A DNA stretch of 64,000 nucleotides, taken from Rossellomorea vietnamensis (GTDB lineage Bacteria; Bacillota; Bacilli; Bacillales; Bacillaceae_B). This document shows positions 25,110 to 33,595 of the stretch, in pieces. Below the pieces are notes generated by a model, which saw only the letters and a list, made by a program, of their open reading frames with translations, made no database searches and had not been told where the DNA came from. The stretch covers positions 111,415-175,414 of the forward strand of contig NZ_VTEI01000004.1 in the NCBI RefSeq assembly GCF_008180415.1. Direction: 5' to 3'. Every line of letters starts with the position of its first letter. The first letter of the stretch is position 1. The position numbers were made by a program, and so were the translations under genes.

Positions 25110-25658
25110 CTACCCATTCCGCCTCTTCGTATACCGGTTCGCATAACTCGAAGCCACAAACGCATCCGGCTTGATTTTCGGCTCCACACCCATCGCTTCC
25201 ATGCGGGCGACCATCTCTGTCACGAACTTATTCGTCTTGCTTTTCTTTCCTGCTCCGATGTCAATATGGCCCTCCATGGTAAAAGAAGCGCCTTTATAAA
25301 TGTTAGGAAGGACGATGTCGATCAACTGATTTTTTCGTTCTTCCGTAAATAGCGAAACAATCTCCTCAGACAGAGATAACTCATACGAAATCCGCTCATG
25401 CAGCTGCAGCATTTTCCGCGGAACAACCACTTTCCTGATACAGGCCCAAACTCCTTTTCCTTCATTTAAAATAACAATTCCCGTGATGAAGGTGGTGTGC
25501 CTGGAGTGGACCTGCGAGTCTGTCCCAACCATTAACCGGTAGCTTCCGTTTGGCTGAATTCTCATGAATTTGACAATATGCTCAAAGACCTGTTCAAACG
25601 ACATCCCGCTTTTCTTCAGGTTTCGGAATGAGTAGTGATCAGCACCATCGCTTTTCAT
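25110..25658 (-). CDS. ykuK: RNase H-like YkuK family protein
   Basis: A 182-residue protein of the YkuK/DUF458 family, which has a ribonuclease H-like fold. Seen: SFEQVFEHIVKFMRIQPNGSY, the acidic LMVGTDSQVHSRHTTFITGI (the Asp is a likely metal ligand), and GHIDIGAGKKSKTNKFVTEM near residue 130. B. subtilis YkuK has the same length and start context. The substrate is unknown. Monocistronic, divergent from the 52-bp array; the ribosome binding site is weak. Confidence 0.88.
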   Translation of the reverse strand: MKSDGADHYSFRNLKKSGMSFEQVFEHIVKFMRIQPNGSYRLMVGTDSQVHSRHTTFITGIVILNEGKGVWACIRKVVVPRKMLQLHERISYELSLSEEIVSLFTEERKNQLIDIVLPNIYKGASFTMEGHIDIGAGKKSKTNKFVTEMVARMEAMGVEPKIKPDAFVASSYANRYTKRRNG

Positions 25659-25775
25659 CTTTCATATCACAGCCTTCTTGAAATTTGTGGTGTACAAAGA
25701 ACCCTTCCTTCTATCCTATGACAGGAAAATTTGTTTGATGTGGGCAAATGGTTGGTTTAGCCCTTGGAAGATCTT

Positions 25776-26400
25776 GAAGGACACTTCGTGAAAAAAACCG
25801 AGCCCAAGTGACCCATAGAGAGCGCCTAAAGGCCACTTCATGCAAAATATCGATTTGAAGTGTGACATAGAGAGTTTCTAAAGGCCACTTCATGCAAAAT
25901 ATCGATTTGAAGTGTGACATAGAGAGTTTCTAAAGGCCACTTCAGCAAAGAAATCGGGTTGAAGTGTGACATAGGGAGTTTCTAAAGAACACTTCATGCA
26001 AAAAATGAAGCCGAAGTGTCCTATAGGGAGCGTCTAAAGGCCACTTCGTGAAAAAAAACAAGCCCAAGTGTCCTATGGAGCGAGTCTAAAGAACACTTCA
26101 GCCAAAAAATCGGATTCAAGTGTCACATAGAGAGTTTCTAAAGGCCACTTCAGCTAAGATATCGATCCCAAGTGTTACATAGAGAGTTTCTAAAGGCCAC
26201 TTCAGCCAAAAAATCGATCTCAAGTGTTACATAGAGAGCGCCTAAAGAACACTTCATGCAAAAAATGAAGCCCAAGTGTCCTATAGAGCGAGTCTAAAGG
26301 CCACTTCAGCCAAAAAATCGGATTCAAGTGTCACATAGAAAGTTTCTAAAGAACACTTCAGCAAAAACAACAACCCCAAATGTCCCATAGGAGTCCCCTA
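25776..26400. repeat. 52-bp tandem array with CACTTC/GAAGTG inverted repeats
   Basis: About twelve units. AAAGG/AAAGA starts at 25828, 25880, 25932, 25984 and 26036 give a period of exactly 52. Each unit has CACTTC and (G/C)AAGTG arms around about 17 bases (ATGCAAAATATCGATTT or variants), then TGACATAGAGAGTTTCTAAAGGC. It fills the gap between divergent ykuK and yhbD. The last units decay towards 26400. Confidence 0.9.
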
Positions 26401-26443
26401 AAGAACCCACCTATACAAAGGGAGAGCATTGTTACACCTTTAC

Positions 26444-26467
26444 AACGTAACAGTGTTATGTTACGTT
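26444..26467. promoter_or_regulatory. Inverted repeat operator candidate upstream of yhbD
   Basis: AACGTAAC (26444-26451) and GTTACGTT (26460-26467), a perfect 8-bp inverted repeat with 8 bases between. It ends six bases before the ribosome binding site. A related half-site, TGTTACAC, lies at about 26430. YhbD has a MerR-like N-terminus and could bind here. Confidence 0.55.
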
Positions 26468-26487
26468 AAGAGCAAGGAGTGAAGAAC

Positions 26488-27123
26488 ATGGATAAAGATT
26501 TGATTTCCAAGAAGGATCTGCTGGAGCAGACGGATATTACGTATGGCCAGCTTTATCGCTGGAAGAGGAAGAAGCTGATTCCTGAGGATTGGTTTATTAG
26601 AAAGTCAACGTTTACCGGGCAGGAGACCTTTTTTCCGAAAGAACGGATACTCGAAAGAATCGGCAGAATTAAGGAACTGAAGGACCATTTGTCACTGGAT
26701 GAATTGGCGGGTGCTCTGACGCCAAAGACGAAGGATATTCAAATCACAAAGGGAGATTTTCTCGGAGGTAACATTGTTTCGTCCAACACGATTTCTATTT
26801 TTGAAGAGCTATTTGGCAACCTCGATAGCATCACTTTTCAAACCGGCTTGTACTTGTATCTTTTAGACAGAGCTTTGGAATCAGGAGAAATCGGCTGGGA
26901 AGAAGGAAAGCAGATTCTGCAGACGTTGGATGCCCATTTTTCCAAGCTGGAGGACAAACAGGCTTCGCTGAAGGTTTTAAGAAAAATGGGTGTTGTAACA
27001 GTGTTGCTTCTGACGAATGTCAATGACTTTTATGTGGATGAGAAGACGAAAATAGCTGTTTCATTGTCCATAGATTCGGAAACAAATGGGCTGATGAAAA
27101 AGTTGACAGCGGGAGGTTTTTAA
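26488..27123 (+). CDS. yhbD: YhbD family DNA-binding protein (DUF4004)
   Basis: 211 residues. The N-terminus has a MerR-like winged helix (DLLEQTDITYGQLYRWKRKK LIPEDWF), and the rest is helical without a known ligand motif. In B. subtilis yhbD precedes the bactofilin genes yhbE and yhbF, as here. Start at ATG 26488, eight bases after AAGGAG (26474-26479). The stop directly abuts the next ATG, so the three genes form an operon. It is probably the operon regulator, acting on the inverted repeat upstream. Confidence 0.85.
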   Translation: MDKDLISKKDLLEQTDITYGQLYRWKRKKLIPEDWFIRKSTFTGQETFFPKERILERIGRIKELKDHLSLDELAGALTPKTKDIQITKGDFLGGNIVSSNTISIFEELFGNLDSITFQTGLYLYLLDRALESGEIGWEEGKQILQTLDAHFSKLEDKQASLKVLRKMGVVTVLLLTNVNDFYVDEKTKIAVSLSIDSETNGLMKKLTAGGF

Positions 27124-27771
27124 ATGGGCGGAGAGAGAACGAAACGGTTGAAGGTGATCGGAGAAGGAACCTATCCGGGCGGAGATTATGAGAAGGTTAA
27201 AGTGACCGGGCAGGGGAAGGTTTCCGGGGATATCCGTGCTGTTGAAACAAAGGTGACGGGTGAAGGCCATGTAAAGGGGAAGGCTGCGATCAATCAGTTG
27301 AAGGTGACGGGAAAACTGACCATCGACGAAGAATTAAGCAGCAATGAGCTGAACATCATCGGTGAGCTGAATGTCGGAAGCTCTTTAAAGGCAAATACCG
27401 GTACTGTGAGAGGGTTTCTGAATAGTTTAGGAAATGCCGAGCTGGAAAAGCTTCACGTAAAAGGCGGCGTAAATATAAATGGCCTGTTGAATGTCGGGGA
27501 GCTGATCATCAACCTGCAAGGAGCACCGAGCAAGGCAGTTGAAATTGGCGGAGAGATGATCAAGGTGAAGTGCAGAAGTTTTTTCAGCCGCCCTCAAACC
27601 CTGCAAGCAGAATTAATCGAAGGCGACAGCATCTATCTAGAGAACACCACAGCCAAAATGGTCAGGGGCAGCAACGTTGAAATCGGGCCGGGCTGTCATA
27701 TCGAGAAGGTGGAATATCGGTCGACGTTCATCAATAAGGATAAAACAATTTTAGAGGCTAAAAAGATTTAA
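27124..27771 (+). CDS. bacE: Bactofilin-family protein BacE (YhbE)
   Basis: A 215-residue beta-helix protein. Short repeating valine/glycine-rich strands such as KVTGQGKVSGDIRAVETKVT and GEGHVKGKAAINQLKVTGKL are the bactofilin pattern; such proteins polymerise without nucleotides into cytoskeletal filaments. In B. subtilis BacE and BacF are needed for normal flagellar assembly and motility. GGGAGG lies at the end of yhbD and the start codon follows its stop at once. The second half (LQGAPSKAVEIGGEMIKVKC ... VRGSNVEIGPGC) is shared with the next gene. Confidence 0.85.
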   Translation: MGGERTKRLKVIGEGTYPGGDYEKVKVTGQGKVSGDIRAVETKVTGEGHVKGKAAINQLKVTGKLTIDEELSSNELNIIGELNVGSSLKANTGTVRGFLNSLGNAELEKLHVKGGVNINGLLNVGELIINLQGAPSKAVEIGGEMIKVKCRSFFSRPQTLQAELIEGDSIYLENTTAKMVRGSNVEIGPGCHIEKVEYRSTFINKDKTILEAKKI

Positions 27772-27784
27772 AGGGGGATTATCA

Positions 27785-28513
27785 ATGAACCACGAAGAAA
27801 AAGAAGCTCTGATATTGTCAGGGAGCAGCGAAACAGGCGGCGGCTCGTTTACAAAGGTTGAAATCAACGGAAGCGGCAAGATTACCGGCGATGTCCATTG
27901 TGAAAGCCTGGAATGCAACGGCTCTGCTAAAGTATATGGAAACATCACCTCGGAGCACACCGTCATCAGAGGCAGCATGAATATACAGGGAGACCTTACT
28001 TCAGAAAAAATCGAAGTGCACGGAAATTCCGATGTGAGCGGAATGACAGCGTTCAGGAACATGGAAATCAAGGGACAGGCGAAAGTAGATCAATCACTGA
28101 AGGGGGACCACATCCTCCTTGAAGGCATGATAAAAGTGAAAGGCGACTGTGAAGTAGAATCTGCCGACCTCAAGGGCGCCTTTACTATCGATGGCCTCCT
28201 TAACAGCGACCGCGTGGCTATCGAACTGCATGGAAAATCAAAGGTTAAAGAAATCGGCGGAGAAACCATCACGGTGAAACGATCCGGGCCTTCCATCCTG
28301 AACTTGGATAAATTCATCAAAACCTGGAGCAAAGAACTGCAGGCAGAGCTCATCGAAGGCGACTCTATCAATCTTGAATACACCAAGGCAAAAGTGGTCC
28401 GTGGGAATAACGTAGAGATTGGTCCCGGCTGTGAAATTGAGCTAGTTGAATACGGAAATGATCTGCAGGTGTCGGAAAAGGCGAAGGTAGGCAAAAGTAC
28501 GAAGCTGGAATAA
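27785..28513 (+). CDS. bacF: Bactofilin-family protein BacF (YhbF)
   Basis: 242 residues, a paralogue of the preceding protein. N-terminal charged stretch, beta-helical repeats (NGSGKITGDVHCESLECNGS, GNSDVSGMTAFRNMEIKGQA), then the shared C-terminal block AELIEGDSINLEYTKAKVVR with NVEIGPGCEIE. The two bactofilins probably co-polymerise at the membrane. AAGGGGGA precedes the ATG by about seven bases; third gene of the yhbD operon. Confidence 0.85.
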   Translation: MNHEEKEALILSGSSETGGGSFTKVEINGSGKITGDVHCESLECNGSAKVYGNITSEHTVIRGSMNIQGDLTSEKIEVHGNSDVSGMTAFRNMEIKGQAKVDQSLKGDHILLEGMIKVKGDCEVESADLKGAFTIDGLLNSDRVAIELHGKSKVKEIGGETITVKRSGPSILNLDKFIKTWSKELQAELIEGDSINLEYTKAKVVRGNNVEIGPGCEIELVEYGNDLQVSEKAKVGKSTKLE

Positions 28514-28613
28514 CTCAGATCTGATTTTTCCAGTAAAATCACCTACCATCTTCCCCAACCATTTTGACTTTTCATGGGGAATGTCTCAAAATAAAGGGAG
28601 ATGAGGTGACACA

Positions 28614-29027
28614 ATGAGCGAAAATGTAACGAGTGTAAAGTGGTTTGGCATGGCGATTCAGGCGCTGGTGGTCATGGCCAGCAATGAAGGACTCTGTCCA
28701 AGCGGCCAATTGGCAGAAAAGCTTAATTCCAAATCAGTTTTTTTAAGAAAAATATTAAGACATCTGGTAAAAGAAGAGCTGATTCAGGCGAAGGAAGGCC
28801 GGGACGGCGGCTATTATCTTGTGAAAAAACCTGAAGACATCAAGCTGTCTGACGTGTATGAAGCGATGAGGTCGGAAACGTTTCCTAAAGGATTCTTCGA
28901 TGTAGAAAGCAAAGAGTGCTTTGCTCCCTGTACGCGTGAATCTATGGGTGAGCTGCGAGATGAGATGGAAAGCTGGGTAGTGAGCGGCTTGGAGCAGAAG
29001 ACGATTAGGGATTTGATGAAGTCGTAG
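28614..29027 (+). CDS. Rrf2-family transcriptional regulator
   Basis: 137 residues with an N-terminal winged helix-turn-helix (CPSGQLAEKLNSKSVFLRKI, then HLVKEELIQAKEGRDGGYYL), the Rrf2 signature. Cysteines at about 103 and 107 (KECFAPC) could carry an Fe-S cluster or sense redox or thiol stress, but the classic three-Cys IscR/NsrR pattern is not complete. It is closest in character to YwnA-like members. No divergent target gene; it stands alone after bacF with its own terminator. Confidence 0.85.
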   Translation: MSENVTSVKWFGMAIQALVVMASNEGLCPSGQLAEKLNSKSVFLRKILRHLVKEELIQAKEGRDGGYYLVKKPEDIKLSDVYEAMRSETFPKGFFDVESKECFAPCTRESMGELRDEMESWVVSGLEQKTIRDLMKS

Positions 29028-29061
29028 AAACTTTTCAAATAATAATAGAATTACCAGAATG

Positions 29062-29090
29062 AGCGACGCGGTGCAGCGTTGCTTTTTTTT
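29062..29090 (+). terminator. Terminator after the Rrf2 gene
   Basis: GCGACGC / GCGTTGC stem, loop GGTGCA, then eight T. Confidence 0.8.
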
Positions 29091-29229
29091 ATACGTTCAA
29101 CCAATTTTTTACAGAGTGTGCTAAAATAGAACTAAAACTAACCGGGAAATTTATTATGAGAATTGTTGATGAATATCCTGAAATTTCATACGCCGAATTT
29201 ACTCTTAAAATAATAGAGGTGATTGATTC

Positions 29230-29955
29230 TTGGTTAAAAAAACAATGGAATTTTTCTACCCGCTGGGAGATCATCCTGAAAAAGATCCTTTATTAAGTAA
29301 TTTGCCAACAGGTTATAAATTTGCAGCACATATATTCTTCCCTTTTATAAAAATGCCCGATGACTGGAAATCCGATAAAAGTGACAGCCCTCATCAATAC
29401 TATCCTATTAAAGAAGATATACTTAAATATGGTAAGCCAGTATCTTGGAATTCATTAAGGGAAAAGTGTGGTTTCGATAGTTTAGGTGAAACGTCTAAAG
29501 CTGTAATAGCAAGTACTTTTGGCAGCGGCGTTAGAGAAATCTATCGAAGACCTGATTTGTCTAAACGCTTAGAAAGAGTACTAGATAAACAGACATATTA
29601 TCCGATGGAAGATGAGATTTCTGTTTTTTTAATAGACGATATTGTTGCAATTCTTGCCTCAAAAGGTGCAAAGCATCTTAATTACCTGACAATATACGGG
29701 GAAAAACAGACATATGCATTAACCGAAATAGACACTGACATCAAAATCAGCCTTTCTTCGTCTTCTGGGCCGGTAACCATAACAGACGAGAATGAGGACT
29801 TTGTATTTACTTGTTACTTTGATGAAGTTTCTGCTATATTTTTTGCAAAAGAAGATGCTAAGGATTTATTAGAAAAAACTCAGCTGGAAGGTATTATCTA
29901 TGATAAGGATACCCCTCTTATTTGGGAGGATGATTCATATCAATTGTTTAAATAA
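29230..29955 (+). CDS. DUF2711-like protein of unknown function
   Basis: 241 residues, acidic, no TM or signal peptide. FAAHIFFPFIKMPDDWKSD near the N-terminus and VTITDENEDFVFTCYFDEVS near residue 198 fit what I recall of Bacillus DUF2711 proteins; the assignment is tentative. TTG 29230 lies eight bases after AGAGGTGA. A 46-codon frame from ATG 29156 (MRIVDEYPEISYAEF...) overlaps the start in another frame to 29296 and also looks coding; it may be a remnant or a small leader gene. Base composition is more AT-rich than in the preceding operons, suggesting acquired DNA. Confidence 0.65.
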   Translation: MVKKTMEFFYPLGDHPEKDPLLSNLPTGYKFAAHIFFPFIKMPDDWKSDKSDSPHQYYPIKEDILKYGKPVSWNSLREKCGFDSLGETSKAVIASTFGSGVREIYRRPDLSKRLERVLDKQTYYPMEDEISVFLIDDIVAILASKGAKHLNYLTIYGEKQTYALTEIDTDIKISLSSSSGPVTITDENEDFVFTCYFDEVSAIFFAKEDAKDLLEKTQLEGIIYDKDTPLIWEDDSYQLFK

Positions 29956-30052
29956 GGCTCTTTTCGTAAACTTTGTTGTTATTTGATACTACTACCAAGA
30001 AACGAATCATAATTCAACTTAATAACCTGGTAATTACGAAAAGAAAAGAGCT
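29956..30052. mobile_element. Short MITE-like element
   Basis: GGCTCTTTTCGTAA at the left and TTACGAAAAGaaaAGAGC at the right are inverted over about 14 bp with a 3-base interruption, enclosing about 65 AT-rich bases without coding sense. The left end resembles ends of Bacillus IS/MITE elements. No clear target duplication was found. Confidence 0.4.
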
Positions 30053-30198
30053 GCTTTCCCCGATTAGAGAGAAATCCCTTAGTATCCGGGGGGAATCCGG
30101 CTCCTGGGATTTTTCCGAAAGCAACAATCTACGCGAAAACAGCCTTAAATAAAGGGGCGCTGGCTGAATGGCTGTCCCTCTAAACGGGAGTGGAGTAA

Positions 30199-30420
30199 AT
30201 GAATCAACGTTTCGAATTAAGCTTTAAAAACAAAGAAGTAAGAATGTGGATTTACTTGGCAGTACCAACGTTTATTGTAGGAGCCACCCTTATTTTTTAT
30301 GGTGACGGATATTATCATTGGATCCCTTATTTGTTGTTTCTTGCTATCTTTTATAGTTGGCGTTTCTTTTACAGAAGGAAAAGAAAGAATAATAGGTTAC
30401 ACAGTAAAAAACAGACCTGA
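30199..30420 (+). CDS. Small two-TM membrane protein
   Basis: 73 residues with GGAGTGGAG before ATG 30199. Two hydrophobic segments (WIYLAVPTFIVGATLIFYG and IPYLLFLAIFYSWRFFY) are followed by a strongly basic tail (RRKRKNNRLHSKKQ), giving an inside C-terminus. Unknown function. The terminator stem begins inside the last codons. Confidence 0.6.
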   Translation: MNQRFELSFKNKEVRMWIYLAVPTFIVGATLIFYGDGYYHWIPYLLFLAIFYSWRFFYRRKRKNNRLHSKKQT

Positions 30421-30437
30421 TTGGCTCTGTTTTTTTA
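30404..30437 (+). terminator. Terminator overlapping the end of the small membrane protein gene
   Basis: AAAAAACAGA / TCTGTTTTTT stem with a 12-base loop, symmetrical and possibly bidirectional. Confidence 0.75.
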
Positions 30438-30485
30438 CGTTTTAATTCCTTTTTATCCCCTTGGAGCCCCTGTTGTTGAAGAAAC

Positions 30486-30866
30486 TTATTTTAGAGTTGA
30501 ATTAAAAATTGCACCATAATAAGTACCATCAATTTTTATAGCAACAACAGGATTACTCCGGTCCTGTTCAATAATTTCAAATATTTTAGTCCCAGCCTGT
30601 AAGTTGAGGGTGGAATCAAATTTTTCTGCTTCACCATTCTCTTGTATTTCGTCTACTATTGCTTTGATTTCCCCGATTTCTTTTCCTACATCTTCAACTA
30701 ATACTTTCCCGCGTTCAATAGTGTATAGACTATCATCAAAAGCAAATGCCCCTTTTGATTCACTTGGAGTTTCACCTATTATTTTTCTTGGTTCCTCCGT
30801 TGTAGAACAAGCAGCCAGTGAAACAATAGTAATAAGTATGAACATACTTTTTATAATTAATCTCAA
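30486..30866 (-). CDS. Putative lipoprotein
   Basis: 126 residues. A signal peptide with lipobox SLAAC (Cys at 20) is followed by a charged linker and a small domain with a helical middle (ERGKVLVEDVGKEIGEIKAI) and a beta end (NPVVAIKIDGTYYGAIFN). AAGGAGGG lies upstream of the ATG on the minus strand. No known domain. Convergent with the membrane protein gene before it. Confidence 0.65.
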   Translation of the reverse strand: MRLIIKSMFILITIVSLAACSTTEEPRKIIGETPSESKGAFAFDDSLYTIERGKVLVEDVGKEIGEIKAIVDEIQENGEAEKFDSTLNLQAGTKIFEIIEQDRSNPVVAIKIDGTYYGAIFNSTLK

Positions 30867-31534
30867 GGAATTCCCTCCTTATTTAACCCCTATTCGCACA
30901 TATCTTTTTCTTTGCCTGTTCAATAAACCAACTCCATCACTTGCACAAAGGACGGCTGGTCGTTACTACCCTAAAGAACCGAAGATTTATTGAATCTCCT
31001 TACTACAAGAAACTCAATAATTAAAACTGTAAGGCTATATTGACACGAAACATATTAATAACCAAATTGGATAAATGAACCACTTTCAAGGAATGCAAAC
31101 CAGAATTCATAGTCGCTTTTAATAATTTCTACCCAAGCAATGGATACAGAAGGAATTATCGGAAGAATGATAATAGAAGAAACATGTATTGAAATTCTAT
31201 TTGTTTTTTAAACTTAAAAATAGTTTACTAGTGAATTAAAAGTAAAAGAGCTAGTAAATCCAAAGGATACCTCCTGATAAGAATTAATTTGACCAAATCA
31301 TGGACAAAGGATTTTTATTTAATTTTCATGTGATTCTTCTTCAGTTTTTGTAATATCCATTATTTTCAATGATATCACACAAATCCTCCAATAAGCTTGG
31401 CTTCTCAAGAAGCAGGTTGCGAATGGACAAGTCATTTAGCACCCAAATTATCTTATACGACAATCACACTACAATTTGAGGGGAGTAGACCTGCAAGTTA
31501 AATTTTGCAGGATAAACCAAGTTAATAATGATAT
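30867..31534. other. AT-rich intergenic stretch with possible gene remnants
   Basis: About 670 bases without a supported gene. Short open fragments on the plus strand near 31135-31210 (MDTEGIIGRMIIEE in one frame) look like debris of a former gene but are too short to assign. No repeats of the large families occur here. Confidence 0.4.
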
Positions 31535-31732
31535 ATGTTAAACTATTTATATTACAAATTATTACAAATAACCAATTGCGGTTTGTTAGGTGTAGGAATT
31601 CTATCTTCAGCAGAGGTTCTATATTATATGGGTAAGGCTGGCTTCGAATGGGATAAGGACGTTGACGAGGATCAAAAAATGGAAAAACAGTTTAGAGATT
31701 TAGGTCAAAGTAATCCTTGGTTATTTAAGTGA
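31535..31732 (+). CDS. Small hypothetical protein
   Basis: 65 residues with a hydrophobic first half (CGLLGVGILSSAEVLYYMG) and an acidic second half (FEWDKDVDEDQKMEKQF). There is no clear ribosome binding site before ATG 31535, so it may be a gene remnant. It precedes the GNAT gene by 55 bases. Function unknown. Confidence 0.35.
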   Translation: MLNYLYYKLLQITNCGLLGVGILSSAEVLYYMGKAGFEWDKDVDEDQKMEKQFRDLGQSNPWLFK

Positions 31733-31787
31733 AAGGGCAGCATTCCTGAATAAGAAAAATAAAACAATATATAAGAGGTGAATTTAA

Positions 31788-32249
31788 GTGAATATTAGAC
31801 TTGCTGAAGCAAGAGACATTAAACAATTAATAAAAATGAGATGGGATAATACCCTTGAGTTTGATGAGGGCAAAAAAGACGATTCCTATGAAGAGTTTGA
31901 AAGGGAATGTCAAATATTCTTAGAGGATGCACTAAAAAGCAGCCAGTGGTTTATTTGGGTTGCTGAGGACAAGGGAAAAATTGTTTCCCATATATACATA
32001 GAATTAATACAAAAAGTGCCAAGGCCGGGCAGGGTTACTCATCCATTTGCATATATGACCAACGTATACACCATTCCAGAATATCGAAATGGAGGTGTTG
32101 GAAGTAAAGTATTAAGTACAATAAACGATTGGATAAAAGAGAATGAATATGAGTTTGTCATTGTATGGCCGAGTGATGAAGCCATTAATTATTACAAGAA
32201 AAATGGTTACGTTCATTGTACTGAGCCAATGGAATACTTTCCTTCTTGA
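31788..32249 (+). CDS. GNAT-family N-acetyltransferase
   Basis: 153 residues. GNAT fold: N-terminal MNIRLAEARDIKQLIKMRWD (beta1-alpha1), the acetyl-CoA pyrophosphate loop VYTIPEYRNGGVGSKVLSTI near 105 (motif A, R/Q-x-x-G-x-G/A variant RNGGVG), and the C-terminal DEAINYYKKNGYVHCTEPMEY (beta5-alpha4). GTG 31788 follows AGAGGTGA. Acceptor substrate unknown; standalone gene in an accessory-looking stretch. Confidence 0.88.
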   Translation: MNIRLAEARDIKQLIKMRWDNTLEFDEGKKDDSYEEFERECQIFLEDALKSSQWFIWVAEDKGKIVSHIYIELIQKVPRPGRVTHPFAYMTNVYTIPEYRNGGVGSKVLSTINDWIKENEYEFVIVWPSDEAINYYKKNGYVHCTEPMEYFPS

Positions 32250-32430
32250 ACGCTGACGTTTGCTGAATAAGAGCCCCTTTGTTCCAGTAAAGGGAGGTTA
32301 ACAGAATATAGGGAATCTCAATCAACTTGGGTTTCGTTTATTTCTTAACAGTAGAGTATGCTGAACTTATTTTCAATTATTGGGTTTATTAAAGTTGGAA
32401 CATTCATAGGAAGGAAGAGGAGGTAAGGGT

Positions 32431-33063
32431 ATGATCAAACCTCGTGCTTTGAAAAAGGGTGACCAAGTAGCAATTATTGCACCAGCTGGCCAGACTGACA
32501 AAGAGCAATTGACACAAGGAAAACGGGTACTTGAAGAGATGGGGCTTGATGTCGTCCTTGGACGACACGTGTTCGATGTGGAGGAAGACATGGACACCAT
32601 GGACCGAAAGCGGCTTACTGATTTGCACGAAGCCTTTAGAAATCCTGCTATCAGCGGCATTTTTTGTGCCAATGGAGGATTTGGAACAGCTAGAATCGCT
32701 CCTATGATCGATTATGCAATGGTAAAAAGAAATCCTAAGATATTCTGGGGATATAGTGATATTACATATCTGCTTAATGCCATTCAAAACTTCAGTGATT
32801 TAGTTACACTTCACGGACCGATGGTGGCATCCGACTTGAATGATGACGAAAGGACCAGAGAAACAGAATCGTCCATTTTATCTTTGTTTACAGGCGAACC
32901 TTTAACCTATGATTCTAGAAATTCGCCATTGAACCCGATTACATCTGGAACAGGAGAGGGACGATTGGTCGGAGGGAATTTAACTCTGCTCACCAATGGG
33001 CTGGGAACACCCTATCAAGTGAATGCGGAAATGGTTTATGATAATACTAAAGGTGTTTCATAA
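32431..33063 (+). pseudogene. 3'-truncated LD-carboxypeptidase (peptidase S66, LdcA/MccF family)
   Basis: 210 residues cover only about two thirds of the usual 300-340. Present: KKGDQVAIIAPAGQ, the ISGIFCANGGFGTARIAPMI block, the nucleophile region WGYSDITYLL and LHGPMV. The similarity stops after VGGNLTLLTNGLGTPYQVN and YDNTKG, where family members continue into the segment carrying the catalytic Glu and His; here the frame ends VS-stop. The catalytic triad is therefore incomplete and the protein should be inactive as a peptidase. The break point lies 15-25 bases before the next gene, pointing to a deletion that joined the two. Confidence 0.75.
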
Positions 33064-33079
33064 AAAGGTGGTGAATGAA

Positions 33080-33340
33080 ATGTCTGTTCGTAAAGAGGAT
33101 TTATTTAGAATAATGGACTCTTTAAGCAAGGAAGATAAAAAAGCAGCCTTGGACTTTATTGAGTTCTTGGTCGAACGTTCAAAGAATAAGAAACCACAAT
33201 CTTGGCAAGACATCGATGAGTTAGATAGTGATGATGAAACTTTAACAGATGAAGAACAAAAGCAGTTGAACAGTGAAGAAGGATATGTTTCAGGGGAGGA
33301 TGCAAAGCGTGAATTCGGACTACAAATTGATTTACCATAG
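33080..33340 (+). CDS. RelB-like small antitoxin protein, orphan
   Basis: 86 residues, ATG 33080 preceded by AAAGGTGGTGA. N-terminal helical part (RKEDLFRIMDSLSKEDKKAA LDFIEFLVE), then an acidic linker and DETLTDEEQKQLNSEEGYVS GEDAKREFGL. The linker and last motif match the antitoxin at 60241 (DETPLSEEEESQL...VSWEEALNEL) and the orphan at 60981. No RelE/ParE toxin follows; instead a phosphotransferase fragment does. Probably an orphan left after loss of its partner. Confidence 0.65.
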   Translation: MSVRKEDLFRIMDSLSKEDKKAALDFIEFLVERSKNKKPQSWQDIDELDSDDETLTDEEQKQLNSEEGYVSGEDAKREFGLQIDLP

Positions 33341-33376
33341 GTCCGCAGTTGTTTAAGGAGGAGTCTTTGGTGTTAG

Positions 33377-33595
33377 ACAAAAAATGAAAAAAGGCTGACA
33401 GGAGGAAATGTTTCCAACGTTTATAGGGTGGGAGATACTGTCAGGCGTGAATTAAGTAAGAACAGCCACAAGAGCCATAAGCTGTTAAAGCATTTAGAGA
33501 GCAAGGGCTTCAGTTATGCACCATACCTCCGAAAGAAGAGGCTGATCTCCTTATTGAAGAAAAGCCCCCTATCGGAAGAAACAACTATTATGTAG
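33377..33595 (+). pseudogene. Aminoglycoside phosphotransferase-family fragment
   Basis: After a TAG the frame reads RLTGGNVSNVYRVGDTVRRE and then LLKHLESKGFSYAPYL, which is the N-terminal nucleotide-loop region of APH/choline kinase-like phosphotransferases. It then loses sense; the neighbouring frame ends with EEADLLIEEKPPIGRNNYYV, a tail of another protein. No start, no kinase catalytic loop. A short remnant. Confidence 0.6.

Noticed and set aside
31135..31210. Resolvase-like fragment (MDTEGIIGRM)
   Set aside because: Too short and not a firm match to the resolvase consensus.
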